DNA of 64,000 nt from positions 62,001-126,000 of the forward strand of contig NZ_QLZR01000005.1 in NCBI RefSeq assembly GCF_003289955.1, read 5' to 3'. Each line of letters begins with the position of its first letter. Position 1 is the stretch's first letter. This DNA comes from Planococcus halotolerans (GTDB taxonomy: Bacteria; Bacillota; Bacilli; Bacillales_A; Planococcaceae). The translations under genes and the position numbers were made by a program. This document shows positions 26,393 to 34,966 of this stretch, piece by piece. The notes below the pieces were generated by a model. That model saw only the letters and a list, made by a program, of their open reading frames with translations, did no database searches and was not told the DNA's origin.

Positions 26393-27118
26393 ATGTTTTG
26401 GACTACTCTAATTTATATAATCGGTTTTGTAATCATTCATTTATTCTCTAAATATATGAAATTTCTTAAGGTCGTTCCCCGCAGCCGTTTTTTATCTGTG
26501 GCTGGGGGTATTTCAGTAGCTTACGTATTTTTGCATTTACTGCCGGAGCTCGGCCATTTCCAAAGTGAACTTGTAGGAGAACTGGAAGGCGGGACTTGGG
26601 CTTTTATTGAAAGCCATATCTATATAGTTGCGATGATCGGACTTGCTATTTTTTATGGACTGGAAGTTATGGTCAAAAAGTCGAAGAAAGGTAAAGATGG
26701 TCAAGTGAGGGGAGGATCAGGAGTTTTCTGGGTCCATATTGGAACCTTCACACTGTACAATTCGCTGATTGGATATTTACTGGTCCATGATCATTTTGAA
26801 AATAGCTGGGGAACTTTCTTTTATTTTATTGCGATGGGTTTGCACTTTATAACAAATGACAAGGCGCTGCGAACTTCCCACGAGGACGATTATGACAAAT
26901 ACGGCAGATGGCTGCTGACAGCTGCGATTGTCATCGGCTGGATGGTCGGTATTTTCACAGAAGTAGCGGATGTCGTAGTTTCCTTCCTTGTAGCACTGCT
27001 GGCGGGGGGAGTTATTTTGAATGTAATGAAGGAAGAACTGCCGGAAGAACGGGAAAGCAGTTTCCTGTCATTTAGCATCGGAATGGTGTCGTATTCAGTT
27101 TTACTTCTATTCATATAA
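26393..27118 (+). CDS. ZIP-like polytopic membrane protein
   Basis: The 241-residue protein has seven or eight membrane helices. The segment VAGGISVAYVFLHLLPEL resembles the metal-binding helix of ZIP transporters, and the last third (ALLAGGVILNVMKEELPEE) resembles their final paired helices, where the HxxxE pattern is reduced. It may transport a divalent cation or be a ZIP-fold relative with another role. I chose ATG 26393 because GGAG lies ten bases before it; the longer frame adds 12 residues with no hydrophobic start. Confidence 0.6.
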   Translation: MFWTTLIYIIGFVIIHLFSKYMKFLKVVPRSRFLSVAGGISVAYVFLHLLPELGHFQSELVGELEGGTWAFIESHIYIVAMIGLAIFYGLEVMVKKSKKGKDGQVRGGSGVFWVHIGTFTLYNSLIGYLLVHDHFENSWGTFFYFIAMGLHFITNDKALRTSHEDDYDKYGRWLLTAAIVIGWMVGIFTEVADVVVSFLVALLAGGVILNVMKEELPEERESSFLSFSIGMVSYSVLLLFI

Positions 27119-27226
27119 AAATAGCAAATAGATAGCAATTTCTCACTAGTTAGAGTATAATTCAATCCATATTAATAGGTACTATAGTATAAGCCTTTCA
27201 AACTACTATACTATGAGGTGGCCGAA

Positions 27227-27403
27227 ATGGTTAAAGAAGAGGAAAGAGTCGTTTTCGTATATGAACTGGATAAATTACGGCATGAATATCGAAAATGCGC
27301 TGACCTCTCAATGCGCGAGCAAATCAGAGAGGATATAGTCCTGCTTCAAAATGTGATTTCGAATTCTGAAACTGAAACTGATGGACAAATTAATATGTTT
27401 TAA
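27227..27403 (+). CDS. Small charged protein of unknown function
   Basis: The 58-residue product is highly charged and predicted to be two helices (about 8-25 and 30-50). It resembles in size the short Spo0E-like regulators, but the SQxLD signature is absent, so I do not assign it. GAGGTGG stands at the proper distance before ATG 27227, and a strong terminator follows directly, which both support a real gene. Confidence 0.55.
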   Translation: MVKEEERVVFVYELDKLRHEYRKCADLSMREQIREDIVLLQNVISNSETETDGQINMF

Positions 27404-27437
27404 AAAACCCGCAAATTTCAAATGTTGCGGGTTTTTT
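27403..27437 (+). terminator. Terminator after the small charged protein gene
   Basis: The stem AAAAACCCGCAA/TTGCGGGTTTTT begins within the stop codon of the gene and ends in a T-run. Confidence 0.88.
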
Positions 27438-27600
27438 ATATGCAACAGAATATTTTATTGCCCGGGAAATAATACATGGGCAGTTTGTGAACAAGGCTGT
27501 AACAATATAGCCGATTACCCCCTTGCCGGCAGGCGCACAGAACGGATTATATGCCGCTATGCTTTATAATAAAAGTATACGAATGGAGAGGAAGAGCGGC

Positions 27601-29328
27601 ATGAAAGACTTGAAACAACTGGCTTTCGAACAGAAAAACAGTATAAGCCTGCTGATTGTGATGTCTGTCCTGAGAGGGGCGGCTATGATTGGTCAGGCTG
27701 TATTTTTCGTTCTTGTTGTAGACGGTGTCTTTATAAAAGATAAAGATTTTGGAGAGATAACTCTATTTTTGTTCGGACTTTTGCTTGCGATTATCGTTCG
27801 TTCTGCTGCCGGTTATCTTATCGGGCGGACAGGCGTCGATATGGCGGCTGCTATAAAAAAACAGCTTCGTTTAAAGTTGATCAATTCGTTCAAGGAAGAT
27901 CCGTTGCTATCTTCGACTGAGAGCCATTCTGGACAAAAAGTCAGCTTGGTATTGGATGCAGTCGATGAAACAGATGGCTTTTTCAGTAAATACATCCCTC
28001 AACTCATCCAAAGCTATATTATCCCGATTATGCTCCTGGCGGCGATTATATCCCAGAACTGGACGACGGGCCTGATCATTTTAGTGACAGCTCCGTTTAT
28101 ACCGGTATTCATGGCAATAGTTGGTAAGCGGACAAAAGAAAAAGCGGATGAAAAGATGGATCAGCTGAATAGATTCTCCGGCACTTTTTTGGATATTCTG
28201 CAGGGGCTGACAACGCTGCGTCTTTTCGGACAGGGTGAAAAACAAAAAGACAAAATAGAAGAAAGCAGCAAAAACTTCCGAGATTCAACCGTGGATGTTT
28301 TGAAATCGGCATTCCTGTCTTCTTTGACGCTTGAATACATTTCAATGTTGAGCATCGGCATTATCGCACTGGAAGTCGGCTTGCGGCTGGTCGTTTTTGA
28401 TAATCTCAGCTTTTTCAGTGCATTCCTAATCATGATTCTGGTTCCCGACTTCTTTACAATGCTGAAAGATTTCGGCAGTGCGTTCCATACAGCGCGGGGA
28501 AGTGTATCGGCAGCACAAATGATGGAGGAAGAATTTTCGAAAGAACGCAAACGGGTAGTGTGGGGAGAAACTGAACTGGCAGAAGGGAAAGTACCACATC
28601 TCAGTTTGGAAAACCTTCATTTTGCATATAATCCGCAATTCGAGTTGCGTGATGTTTCGATAGATATTGAGCCATACAGCAAAATTGCTGTCATTGGCAA
28701 AAGCGGGTCAGGAAAAACTACATTAATGCACCTCATTGCAGGACTGCTGCCAATCAAAGAAGGCGATATTTTGATTGATGGAAAACCTCGTGAGGAAATA
28801 GAGGAATCCTCCTGGTTTAAACAAATCAGTTATATTTCCCAGTCTCCGTACCTGTTTGCCGGTACCATTAAAGAGAATATCGCAATCGGTGCCGATAGGG
28901 AGACAAGCCAGAAAGAAATAGATGAAGCTGCAGAAAAAGCGGGTATTTCCGATTTGATCGCCTCTTTGCCGCAAGGTTATGAAACAGGGGTTGGAGAAGG
29001 GGGGCGCGGTTTATCGGGTGGAGAAAAACAGCGGATTGCCCTGGCCCGTGCCTTTTTGAAAAAGCCGACCATCATCTTGTTTGATGAACCGACTACAGGC
29101 CTTGATCTGCAGACTGAACGTATATTACAGCAGTCAATTGAAGAACTATCACGTTACGCAACAGTTATAACGGTTGCGCATAGATTGCACACAATCCGTA
29201 ATTCCGACCGCATTATTTTTCTTGAAAATGGTAAAGTGGCAGCTGCCGGTACACACGAAGAACTTGCGGCAAACTTCGAACCTTACCGGAATCGTCTGCC
29301 GCTTCCACAAGGAGGTGCATCCCGATGA
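27601..29328 (+). CDS. cydD: CydD, thiol-exporting ABC subunit for cytochrome bd assembly
   Basis: The 575-residue half-transporter has six membrane helices (about 15-310) and an ABC domain with Walker A GKSGSGKTT, signature LSGGEKQR and Walker B IILFDEPTTGLD. With CydC it exports glutathione or cysteine and is needed for cytochrome bd assembly. The ATG at 27601 follows GGAGAGGAAGAG and starts the recognisable KDLKQLAFEQK segment; the frame extends 26 codons upstream without similarity. TATAAT at 27565-27570 may be the -10 box. The stop overlaps cydC in an ATGA. Confidence 0.88.
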   Translation: MKDLKQLAFEQKNSISLLIVMSVLRGAAMIGQAVFFVLVVDGVFIKDKDFGEITLFLFGLLLAIIVRSAAGYLIGRTGVDMAAAIKKQLRLKLINSFKEDPLLSSTESHSGQKVSLVLDAVDETDGFFSKYIPQLIQSYIIPIMLLAAIISQNWTTGLIILVTAPFIPVFMAIVGKRTKEKADEKMDQLNRFSGTFLDILQGLTTLRLFGQGEKQKDKIEESSKNFRDSTVDVLKSAFLSSLTLEYISMLSIGIIALEVGLRLVVFDNLSFFSAFLIMILVPDFFTMLKDFGSAFHTARGSVSAAQMMEEEFSKERKRVVWGETELAEGKVPHLSLENLHFAYNPQFELRDVSIDIEPYSKIAVIGKSGSGKTTLMHLIAGLLPIKEGDILIDGKPREEIEESSWFKQISYISQSPYLFAGTIKENIAIGADRETSQKEIDEAAEKAGISDLIASLPQGYETGVGEGGRGLSGGEKQRIALARAFLKKPTIILFDEPTTGLDLQTERILQQSIEELSRYATVITVAHRLHTIRNSDRIIFLENGKVAAAGTHEELAANFEPYRNRLPLPQGGASR

Positions 29329-31031
29329 ATGAATTAGTACAAGTGCTGAAATTAACTTTGCATGAAAAAAGGGATGTTGCACTGGCAATCATCTTTGGGG
29401 TGCTTGCAGGGCTGGCAAGTGTGGCATTACTGGCCTCGAGCGGTTACTTGATCTCAAAGGCGGCATTGACCGGCCAACTGACTGTGTTAATAGTGATTGG
29501 TGCCTGTTTGAAGCTGTTCGGTCTTGGTTCAGCGGTTAGCCGGTATTCAGAGCGATTGTTTTCGCACAGAGCAACCTTTACGATGCTGGGAAATTTGAGA
29601 GTTTCGTTTTTTGAAAGACTTTCACCTTTGGCACCGGAACTCTACAGCAAATACAGAAGCGGAGATTTACTGGCAAGAATTATCGGTGACGTTGAGAGCC
29701 TGCAGAATTTCTTGCTTCGGGTCTTTTATCCGCCAATCGTGCTTCTGTTGGTTTTTACAGGAACGATTCTCTTCACGCTGTACTTTTCAATTTACACAGC
29801 TATTCTGCTTGCGGTTGGATACCTTTTGACTGCAGTAGTTGTTCCAGCATATTTTGCTTGGCGGAAACGCCGTCGGAATTGGAGAACGCGGGAGAGCAGG
29901 GGAGCTTTATCCGCAGAAGCAGCTGAGTTTCTTTACGGCTTCCGTGATTTGAAAGTTTACAGACAGCTGGCCGGCAAAGAACAGCAATTGGCGGAGCTGG
30001 TTGAATCCTATAATGAAGAACAGCGAAACGAAGGGAAGGAAGAAGTATACAGCCAATCCGCAAATGGATTCATCGCCCTTCTGATTTCTTTGGCTATTCT
30101 GGCGAGCGGTGCTTATTTTACAGCCGCGGGAGAGTTGGAAGGTTTATATCTTGCCATGCTTGTGATGATTTCGCTGGGCGTTTTTGAGAACATGGCGCCC
30201 ATGGCTGCCTTTCCGGCTCATTTTGAAGAAAGCCGAAAAGCGGCAGTGCGGCTGGACTCTGTCGTTGCTGAAAAGCCGCGAGAGAAAGGAAGTGATGAAC
30301 TTCCAGAAGGGCCGCTCACCATTTCAGCGAAGAACGTGGGTTATATGTTCCCAAATGAACAACGGCTGGCGGTGGAAGATATCACAATCGATTTTCCGGC
30401 AGGCAGCAAGACTGCAATTGTTGGACCGAGTGGCTCAGGCAAATCTACTTTGCTGGCTGTGTTAATGGATATTCTTCCGGCGCGGGATGGCCAGGTGCTA
30501 TTCAATGGCGTTAGTGCCGAAGAATTTTCACAGGAAAATATATGGCGCAGCTTAAATGTGGTGCTGCAGGAAAACCACTTTTTCCAAGGTACCCTCCGGA
30601 GCAACTTGCAGATTGCCGATCCATCCGCAAATGATAAACAGATGACAGCGGCTTTGGAAAGAGTCGAACTCGGAAGATTCTCGCTTGCAATGGAAGTTGA
30701 AGAAAAAGGGCAAAATCTTTCCGGTGGCGAGAGACAGCGATTGGCAATAGCGAGAGCCTTATTAAAAAAAGGCGATATTTGGATGTTGGATGAACCGGTT
30801 TCTTCTGTCGATTCTGAAACGGGGCAATTGATTTATGAACGCTTATTTGATGACCATCCTGACAAAACGTTCATTGTGGTCAGCCACGATTTAACTGGAC
30901 TCGAGAAAATGGATCAAATCATTGTACTTGAGAATGGCAGATTGATTGAAAATGGTTCATATGATGAATTGATGCGAAGCAAAGGCTATTTTTATGGGTT
31001 GAAGGAAATTGAACAGCAGGTCATGGCATAA
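29325..31031 (+). CDS. cydC: CydC, thiol-exporting ABC subunit for cytochrome bd assembly
   Basis: The 568-residue partner of CydD has six membrane helices (1-300) and an ABC domain with Walker A GPSGSGKST, signature NLSGGERQR and Walker B WMLDEPVSSVD. Segments such as SSGYLISKAALTG near the N-terminus are typical of CydC. It overlaps cydD by four bases. The cytochrome bd genes cydAB, which adjoin cydCD in B. subtilis, are not within this window. Confidence 0.88.
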   Translation: MNELVQVLKLTLHEKRDVALAIIFGVLAGLASVALLASSGYLISKAALTGQLTVLIVIGACLKLFGLGSAVSRYSERLFSHRATFTMLGNLRVSFFERLSPLAPELYSKYRSGDLLARIIGDVESLQNFLLRVFYPPIVLLLVFTGTILFTLYFSIYTAILLAVGYLLTAVVVPAYFAWRKRRRNWRTRESRGALSAEAAEFLYGFRDLKVYRQLAGKEQQLAELVESYNEEQRNEGKEEVYSQSANGFIALLISLAILASGAYFTAAGELEGLYLAMLVMISLGVFENMAPMAAFPAHFEESRKAAVRLDSVVAEKPREKGSDELPEGPLTISAKNVGYMFPNEQRLAVEDITIDFPAGSKTAIVGPSGSGKSTLLAVLMDILPARDGQVLFNGVSAEEFSQENIWRSLNVVLQENHFFQGTLRSNLQIADPSANDKQMTAALERVELGRFSLAMEVEEKGQNLSGGERQRLAIARALLKKGDIWMLDEPVSSVDSETGQLIYERLFDDHPDKTFIVVSHDLTGLEKMDQIIVLENGRLIENGSYDELMRSKGYFYGLKEIEQQVMA

Positions 31032-31036
31032 TAAAA

Positions 31037-31105
31037 AGCCGCCAAAAAAATTTTGGCGGCTCAGAAGTTGAAAGGCAAAGCTGGTATCAGCTTTGCCTTT
31101 TTATT
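31037..31105. terminator. Two hairpins between cydC and the convergent small gene
   Basis: A first stem (31037-31047 with 31051-31061) lacks a T-run. A second stem AAAGGCAAAGCTG/CAGCTTTGCCTTT (31071-31083 with 31088-31100) has A and T runs and can stop both strands. Confidence 0.8.
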
Positions 31106-31331
31106 TTGCTAAAAAATCCTGTTCCTTTTTCGCGTCTTCCAGTCTCATCTGTTCCAGTTCCAACCGTAATTTCTGCGTTTCAATAACGTAATTTTCATGC
31201 TTCAGCTTTTCCAATTCGACTTCACTTTCAATCATTTTATGCTTCAGCTTGGTCTGGGTTTCCAAGTGCGATGTGATGATCGCGGCTAACGGTATGGAAA
31301 AAATCATAATGACTGCAACCAGATAAATCAT
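31101..31331 (-). CDS. Small membrane-anchored coiled-coil protein
   Basis: The 76-residue protein has one N-terminal membrane helix (residues 2-20) followed by a strongly charged helix of about 50 residues with heptad spacing of Leu/Ile, so a cytoplasmic coiled coil is likely. AAGAGGTGG before ATG 31331 fixes the start. It may be an accessory or assembly factor; the family is not recognised. It is divergent from the desaturase gene. Confidence 0.6.
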   Translation of the reverse strand: MIYLVAVIMIFSIPLAAIITSHLETQTKLKHKMIESEVELEKLKHENYVIETQKLRLELEQMRLEDAKKEQDFLAK

Positions 31332-31479
31332 GGAATCCACCTCTTTTTATAGTGTGTAAAGAAAGTAATCCTTTTAAGTCAATGGGATTTTGAAAGAATT
31401 ATCCCTTGTCATGTTATGTATTCGCATTTTATCTTACAATACCCTGCTTATTTGGAAAGGAAACTCACCCGGAAATAAC

Positions 31480-31501
31480 ATACATGACAAGTGTCATGTA
31501 T
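31480..31501 (+). promoter_or_regulatory. Probable DesR operator upstream of des
   Basis: A perfect dyad with 10-bp arms, ATACATGACA (31480-31489) and TGTCATGTAT (31492-31501), surrounds a two-base centre. A second, half-matching TGTCATGT lies at 31407-31414. The dyad is about 97 bases before the desaturase start and about 23 bases upstream of a TCATAAT -10-like element at 31525-31531. DesR of B. subtilis activates des from tandem dyads in this place, and desKR follow des here. Confidence 0.7.
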
Positions 31502-31597
31502 AAATCCATGCGTTTATGACTTATTCATAATTATTATTTTTACTATTATTAGGTTAATAAGTTATCCGGACGCAGAATGTCCGCATAAGGAGGAAGA

Positions 31598-32623
31598 ATG
31601 ATGAGCAAAGAAAAAACAGCGCAACTCCGAAAATTCGTAAAACCTTTTGAACAGGCAGATGTAAAAGCAAGTGTACGGCAATTGGTGAATACGATTCCCC
31701 CATTCATCATCGCATGGACTTTGGCTTATCTGGCTCTTGACGTTTCAATCTGGCTGACAATCGCATTATCATTTGTAGCAGCAGGATTTGTAGTAAGAAC
31801 ATTCATCATTTTCCATGACTGCACACACGGTTCTTTCTTTAAAAACAAAAAAGCGAATGCTATTGTCGGAACAATCACTGGAATCATGACGTTATTCGCG
31901 TTTGAAAAATGGAAACGGGAACATACAATTCACCATGCTTCGAGTGGTAACCTTGATAAACGCGGAGTCGGCGACATCTGGGTTATGACAATCGATGAAT
32001 ATGTCGAAGCTTCTAAATGGGAACGTTTCAAATACCGCATGTACCGTAATCCACTGGTCATGTTCGGATTCGGACCATTGTTCCTTGTATTGATTTCGAG
32101 TCGTTTCAACCGTAAAGATGCTCGCAAGAAAGAGCGTAATAACACATATTTGATCAATATCTCGTTAGTCGTGATCTATTCACTGCTTATTTGGGCAATC
32201 GGCTGGCAGGCATTCCTAATCGTACAAGGTACAACAATGTTCGTTGCCGGAGCATTTGGCATTTGGTTGTTCTATGTACAGCACACATTCGAAGATTCAT
32301 ATTTTGAAGATGAAAGCGAATGGGATTATGTGAAAGCAGCTGTAGAAGGAAGCTCTTATTATCAACTTCCGAAAGTATTGCAATGGGTTACAGGAAACAT
32401 CGGTTTCCACCATGTCCATCACTTGAGCCCGCGTGTTCCGAACTATAATTTGGAAAAAGCGCATGAATCAACTCCGCCGCTTCAGCAGGCAACGACGATC
32501 AATATTAAGTCAAGCCTTAAGTCATTGCGTTACAAAGTATACGATGCAAAAAACAAAACCTTTGTAACATTTGGCGACATCAAGCATCTTCTGAATGATT
32601 CCAAGAAGACAGCTGCCAACTAA
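31598..32623 (+). CDS. des: Acyl-lipid fatty acid desaturase
   Basis: The 341-residue membrane enzyme introduces a cis double bond into membrane phospholipid acyl chains. The three histidine boxes are intact: HDCTHG near residue 74, HTIHH near 110 and HHVHH near 272, between four to six membrane helices. B. subtilis Des (about 352 residues, delta-5) is the closest model. AAGGAGG precedes the tandem ATG-ATG; the second ATG at 31601 is equally possible. A CGGAC/GTCCG hairpin in the 5' leader lies just before the ribosome site. It is induced on cooling through DesKR, encoded next. Confidence 0.92.
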   Translation: MMSKEKTAQLRKFVKPFEQADVKASVRQLVNTIPPFIIAWTLAYLALDVSIWLTIALSFVAAGFVVRTFIIFHDCTHGSFFKNKKANAIVGTITGIMTLFAFEKWKREHTIHHASSGNLDKRGVGDIWVMTIDEYVEASKWERFKYRMYRNPLVMFGFGPLFLVLISSRFNRKDARKKERNNTYLINISLVVIYSLLIWAIGWQAFLIVQGTTMFVAGAFGIWLFYVQHTFEDSYFEDESEWDYVKAAVEGSSYYQLPKVLQWVTGNIGFHHVHHLSPRVPNYNLEKAHESTPPLQQATTINIKSSLKSLRYKVYDAKNKTFVTFGDIKHLLNDSKKTAAN

Positions 32624-32629
32624 AGTTCG

Positions 32630-32660
32630 AAAAGCCATTCCTCAGCGGAATGGTTTTTTC
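32630..32660 (+). terminator. Terminator between des and desK
   Basis: The stem AAAAGCCATTCC/GGAATGGTTTT is followed by a T-run; desKR are probably transcribed from their own promoter as well. Confidence 0.85.
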
Positions 32661-32713
32661 TTTTAATCAGATTTTGGTATGATGGATAATAATAGCAATA
32701 CGAGGAGGAGCTT

Positions 32714-33850
32714 ATGCAAAGCTGGTATCAATTATTTCCGAAAAACCCGTGGCTCAGTCTTTACGCGTGGGTTATCTTTTGTATTTTGCCTTTCTTCTTC
32801 CTTTTTCGGTCATCGTCGGTAATTGAAATATCGATTGGGATTGCCCTTTTAGGCTTGTTCTTTTTGGCCTACCGTTTATCCATAAACTCGAATAGCGGTT
32901 TTGTATATGTATGGGTAAGTGTAGAAATGGCTGTAAACATCATTTTGACCTTTCTTTTCGGCTATATTTATTTGGCCATTTTTGTAGCATTTTTTATTGG
33001 TAATATCCGCAATAAAATCGGTTTCTTCATCATTTACGGCATCCATATCGGAACGACCATTGCAACAGTCGCTTTTGGCATTGCTTTCCACAGCAATCTC
33101 TTCATGACGCAGCTGCCGTTTGTCGTGCTGACGATTCTTGGGGTCATCCTGTTGCCGTTTAATACGTATAACCGCAATAAACGCGAAAAGCTGGAAGGCC
33201 AGCTGGAAGACGCGAACAAGCGGATTTCGCAATTGGTTATTATAGAAGAACGAGAGCGGATTGCACGTGATCTTCACGACACACTCGGACAAAAACTTTC
33301 GTTAATCGGATTGAAAAGCGATTTGGCGAGTAAGTTGATTTACCGGGATCCGGAAGCTGCGCTGAATGAAATCAATGATGTCAGACAGACAGCGCGTACA
33401 GCCTTAAAGGAAGTACGCGAATTGGTATCAGATATGCGGGGTACAAAAATTGAAGACGAATTGCTGCGGGTGCAGCAGATTCTGAAAGCAGCTGAAATCG
33501 ATTTCGTCTTGTACGGAAGCCCGAAACTTAAAAATACGCCTTTGCTGGTGGAGAATGTTCTCAGCATGTGTCTGAAAGAAGCGGTCAACAATGTCGTCAA
33601 GCACAGCCAGGCGACAAGGTGTACTGTTCTTATCAAACAGACGGCGCAGGAAGTATTGGTTCAGGTGCAGGATGACGGCATCGGTTTGCCCGAAACAGGC
33701 GGCTTCATGCAGGGGAATGGCTTGGCAGGGATGAGGGAGCGGCTTGAATTCATCAATGGTTCTGCTGATATTAAAGGTGTGGAGGGGATGACTTTGAACA
33801 TTCGGGTGCCTAATGTGATTCTTTATAATTCCAAGGGGGAGATGGCATGA
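32714..33850 (+). CDS. desK: Thermosensor histidine kinase DesK
   Basis: The 378-residue kinase has four to five membrane helices in residues 15-150, a two-helix linker, the HisKA_3 phospho-acceptor motif RDLHDTLGQ with H188, exactly the position of the B. subtilis DesK histidine, and an ATPase domain with the N box KEAVNNVVKHS and the G box DDGIGL. It senses membrane thickness or fluidity and controls DesR. AGGAGGAG precedes the ATG. It overlaps desR by four bases. Confidence 0.92.
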   Translation: MQSWYQLFPKNPWLSLYAWVIFCILPFFFLFRSSSVIEISIGIALLGLFFLAYRLSINSNSGFVYVWVSVEMAVNIILTFLFGYIYLAIFVAFFIGNIRNKIGFFIIYGIHIGTTIATVAFGIAFHSNLFMTQLPFVVLTILGVILLPFNTYNRNKREKLEGQLEDANKRISQLVIIEERERIARDLHDTLGQKLSLIGLKSDLASKLIYRDPEAALNEINDVRQTARTALKEVRELVSDMRGTKIEDELLRVQQILKAAEIDFVLYGSPKLKNTPLLVENVLSMCLKEAVNNVVKHSQATRCTVLIKQTAQEVLVQVQDDGIGLPETGGFMQGNGLAGMRERLEFINGSADIKGVEGMTLNIRVPNVILYNSKGEMA

Positions 33851-34446
33851 TTCGAATCGTACTCGCTGAAGACCAGCGTATGATGCTCGGAGCTCTGGGT
33901 TCTTTGCTCGATTTGGAAGAGGATATGGAAGTTGTCGGAATGGCTTCGAATGGCCAGGAAGCAATCGATCTTGTAGCGAATCTGAATCCGGATATTTGCA
34001 TCATGGACATTGAAATGCCGATGAAAAGCGGCCTGGATGCTGCTGAACACCTTAAAGAACATCCATGCAAAGTAATCATCCTGACGACTTTCGCCCGGTC
34101 CGGTTATTTTGAACGTGCCCGAAACGCGGGTGTCAGCGGTTATCTTCTGAAAGACAGCCCAAGTGAAGATCTCGCCACCTCGATACGCAGTATCATGTCT
34201 GGACGGCGCATCTATGCTCCTGAACTTGTCGACCTTGTTTATGCAGGAGACAATCCCCTGACGGAGCGGGAAAGAGAAGTAATGGAATTGATTGCGCAAG
34301 GGCGCAGCACCAATGAAATTGCAAAGGAAATGTTCATTACTTCCGGTACGGTCCGTAATTATATTTCCACTATCCTTGATAAATTGGAAGTCGGAAATCG
34401 GATTGAAGCGATATCACGCTTCAAAGAAAAAGGCTGGTTCAAGTAA
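33847..34446 (+). CDS. desR: Response regulator DesR
   Basis: The 199-residue regulator has a receiver domain (1-120) with phospho-acceptor D54, conserved T81 and K104-type lysine in LLKDS, and a NarL/LuxR-type helix-turn-helix near the C-terminus (LTEREREVMELI, then SGTVRNYISTILDKL). Phosphorylated DesR is expected to bind the dyad upstream of des and switch it on. Stop-start overlap with desK gives coupled translation. Confidence 0.92.
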   Translation: MIRIVLAEDQRMMLGALGSLLDLEEDMEVVGMASNGQEAIDLVANLNPDICIMDIEMPMKSGLDAAEHLKEHPCKVIILTTFARSGYFERARNAGVSGYLLKDSPSEDLATSIRSIMSGRRIYAPELVDLVYAGDNPLTEREREVMELIAQGRSTNEIAKEMFITSGTVRNYISTILDKLEVGNRIEAISRFKEKGWFK

Positions 34447-34477
34447 AAGGCCGCTGTCAATCGACAGCGGCTTTTTT
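34445..34477 (+). terminator. Bidirectional terminator after desR
   Basis: An 11-bp stem with AATC loop and a T-run; the convergent YdaT-like gene ends 15 bases further on. Confidence 0.88.
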
Positions 34478-34491
34478 GTGCATGGTTTTTA

Positions 34492-34857
34492 CTAGTCTTC
34501 ATATAATGTATCCTGCAGTTCCCCGGAATTTGAGTAAATATGCAATTCGCCGTGGTTCTTGGTTACATAACGTTTTGCTTCATCCATTAATTCTTCTTTT
34601 GTTTCCTCGATTAAAATCGCTTTCTTGCTGTCTTTTTTCTTCAACTGCCAGCCATCATCGTGTGATCGGATTTCATAAACCGGGTGTTCTTTGTCTCCTT
34701 CCACATATTTTTGGGCTTGGGCTGTGGCAATCGAAATTGCTCTTCCTTCTTCGTAATTATCTTCGAGCAATGCGTTGGCAATTTCAATTGCTTTGTTACG
34801 TACATCAGGGTTTAAGTTCTTGAAAGAATCCGGATAATCGTCTTTATTCCATGGCAC
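34492..34857 (-). CDS. YdaT-like general stress protein with DUF2188 domain
   Basis: The 121-residue protein begins MPWNKDDYPDS, continues with the helical ChaB-like part (to about 55), and ends with a DUF2188-type domain (GWQLKKK... GELHIYSNSGEL). The two-part layout matches B. subtilis YdaT. The GTG at 34857 is the start: AAGGAGG is eight bases before it and the conserved PWNK follows at once; the ATG eight codons upstream lies before the ribosome site. A sigma-B-like promoter (GTTTCG, 15 bases, GGGAAT) at 34907-34881 on the minus strand fits a stress gene but is weak. Confidence 0.72.
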   Translation of the reverse strand: MPWNKDDYPDSFKNLNPDVRNKAIEIANALLEDNYEEGRAISIATAQAQKYVEGDKEHPVYEIRSHDDGWQLKKKDSKKAILIEETKEELMDEAKRYVTKNHGELHIYSNSGELQDTLYED

Positions 34858-34966
34858 AATAATCGCCTCCTTGCCACTCAATTCCCCCTTTTATTAGCAT
34901 GCGAAACAAAAAATTACTGGTATTAAAGACTCAGAATGTTACAATGGTGTGGAAGGGGGAGATAAG

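Noticed and set aside
27484-27505. Rex operator before cydDC
   Set aside because: TTGTGAA is followed by a poor second half (GTAACAA) with a seven-base centre instead of four, so the dyad does not fit.
31037-31061. Strong terminator directly after cydC
   Set aside because: The first hairpin has no T-run; the second at 31071-31105 is the better terminator.
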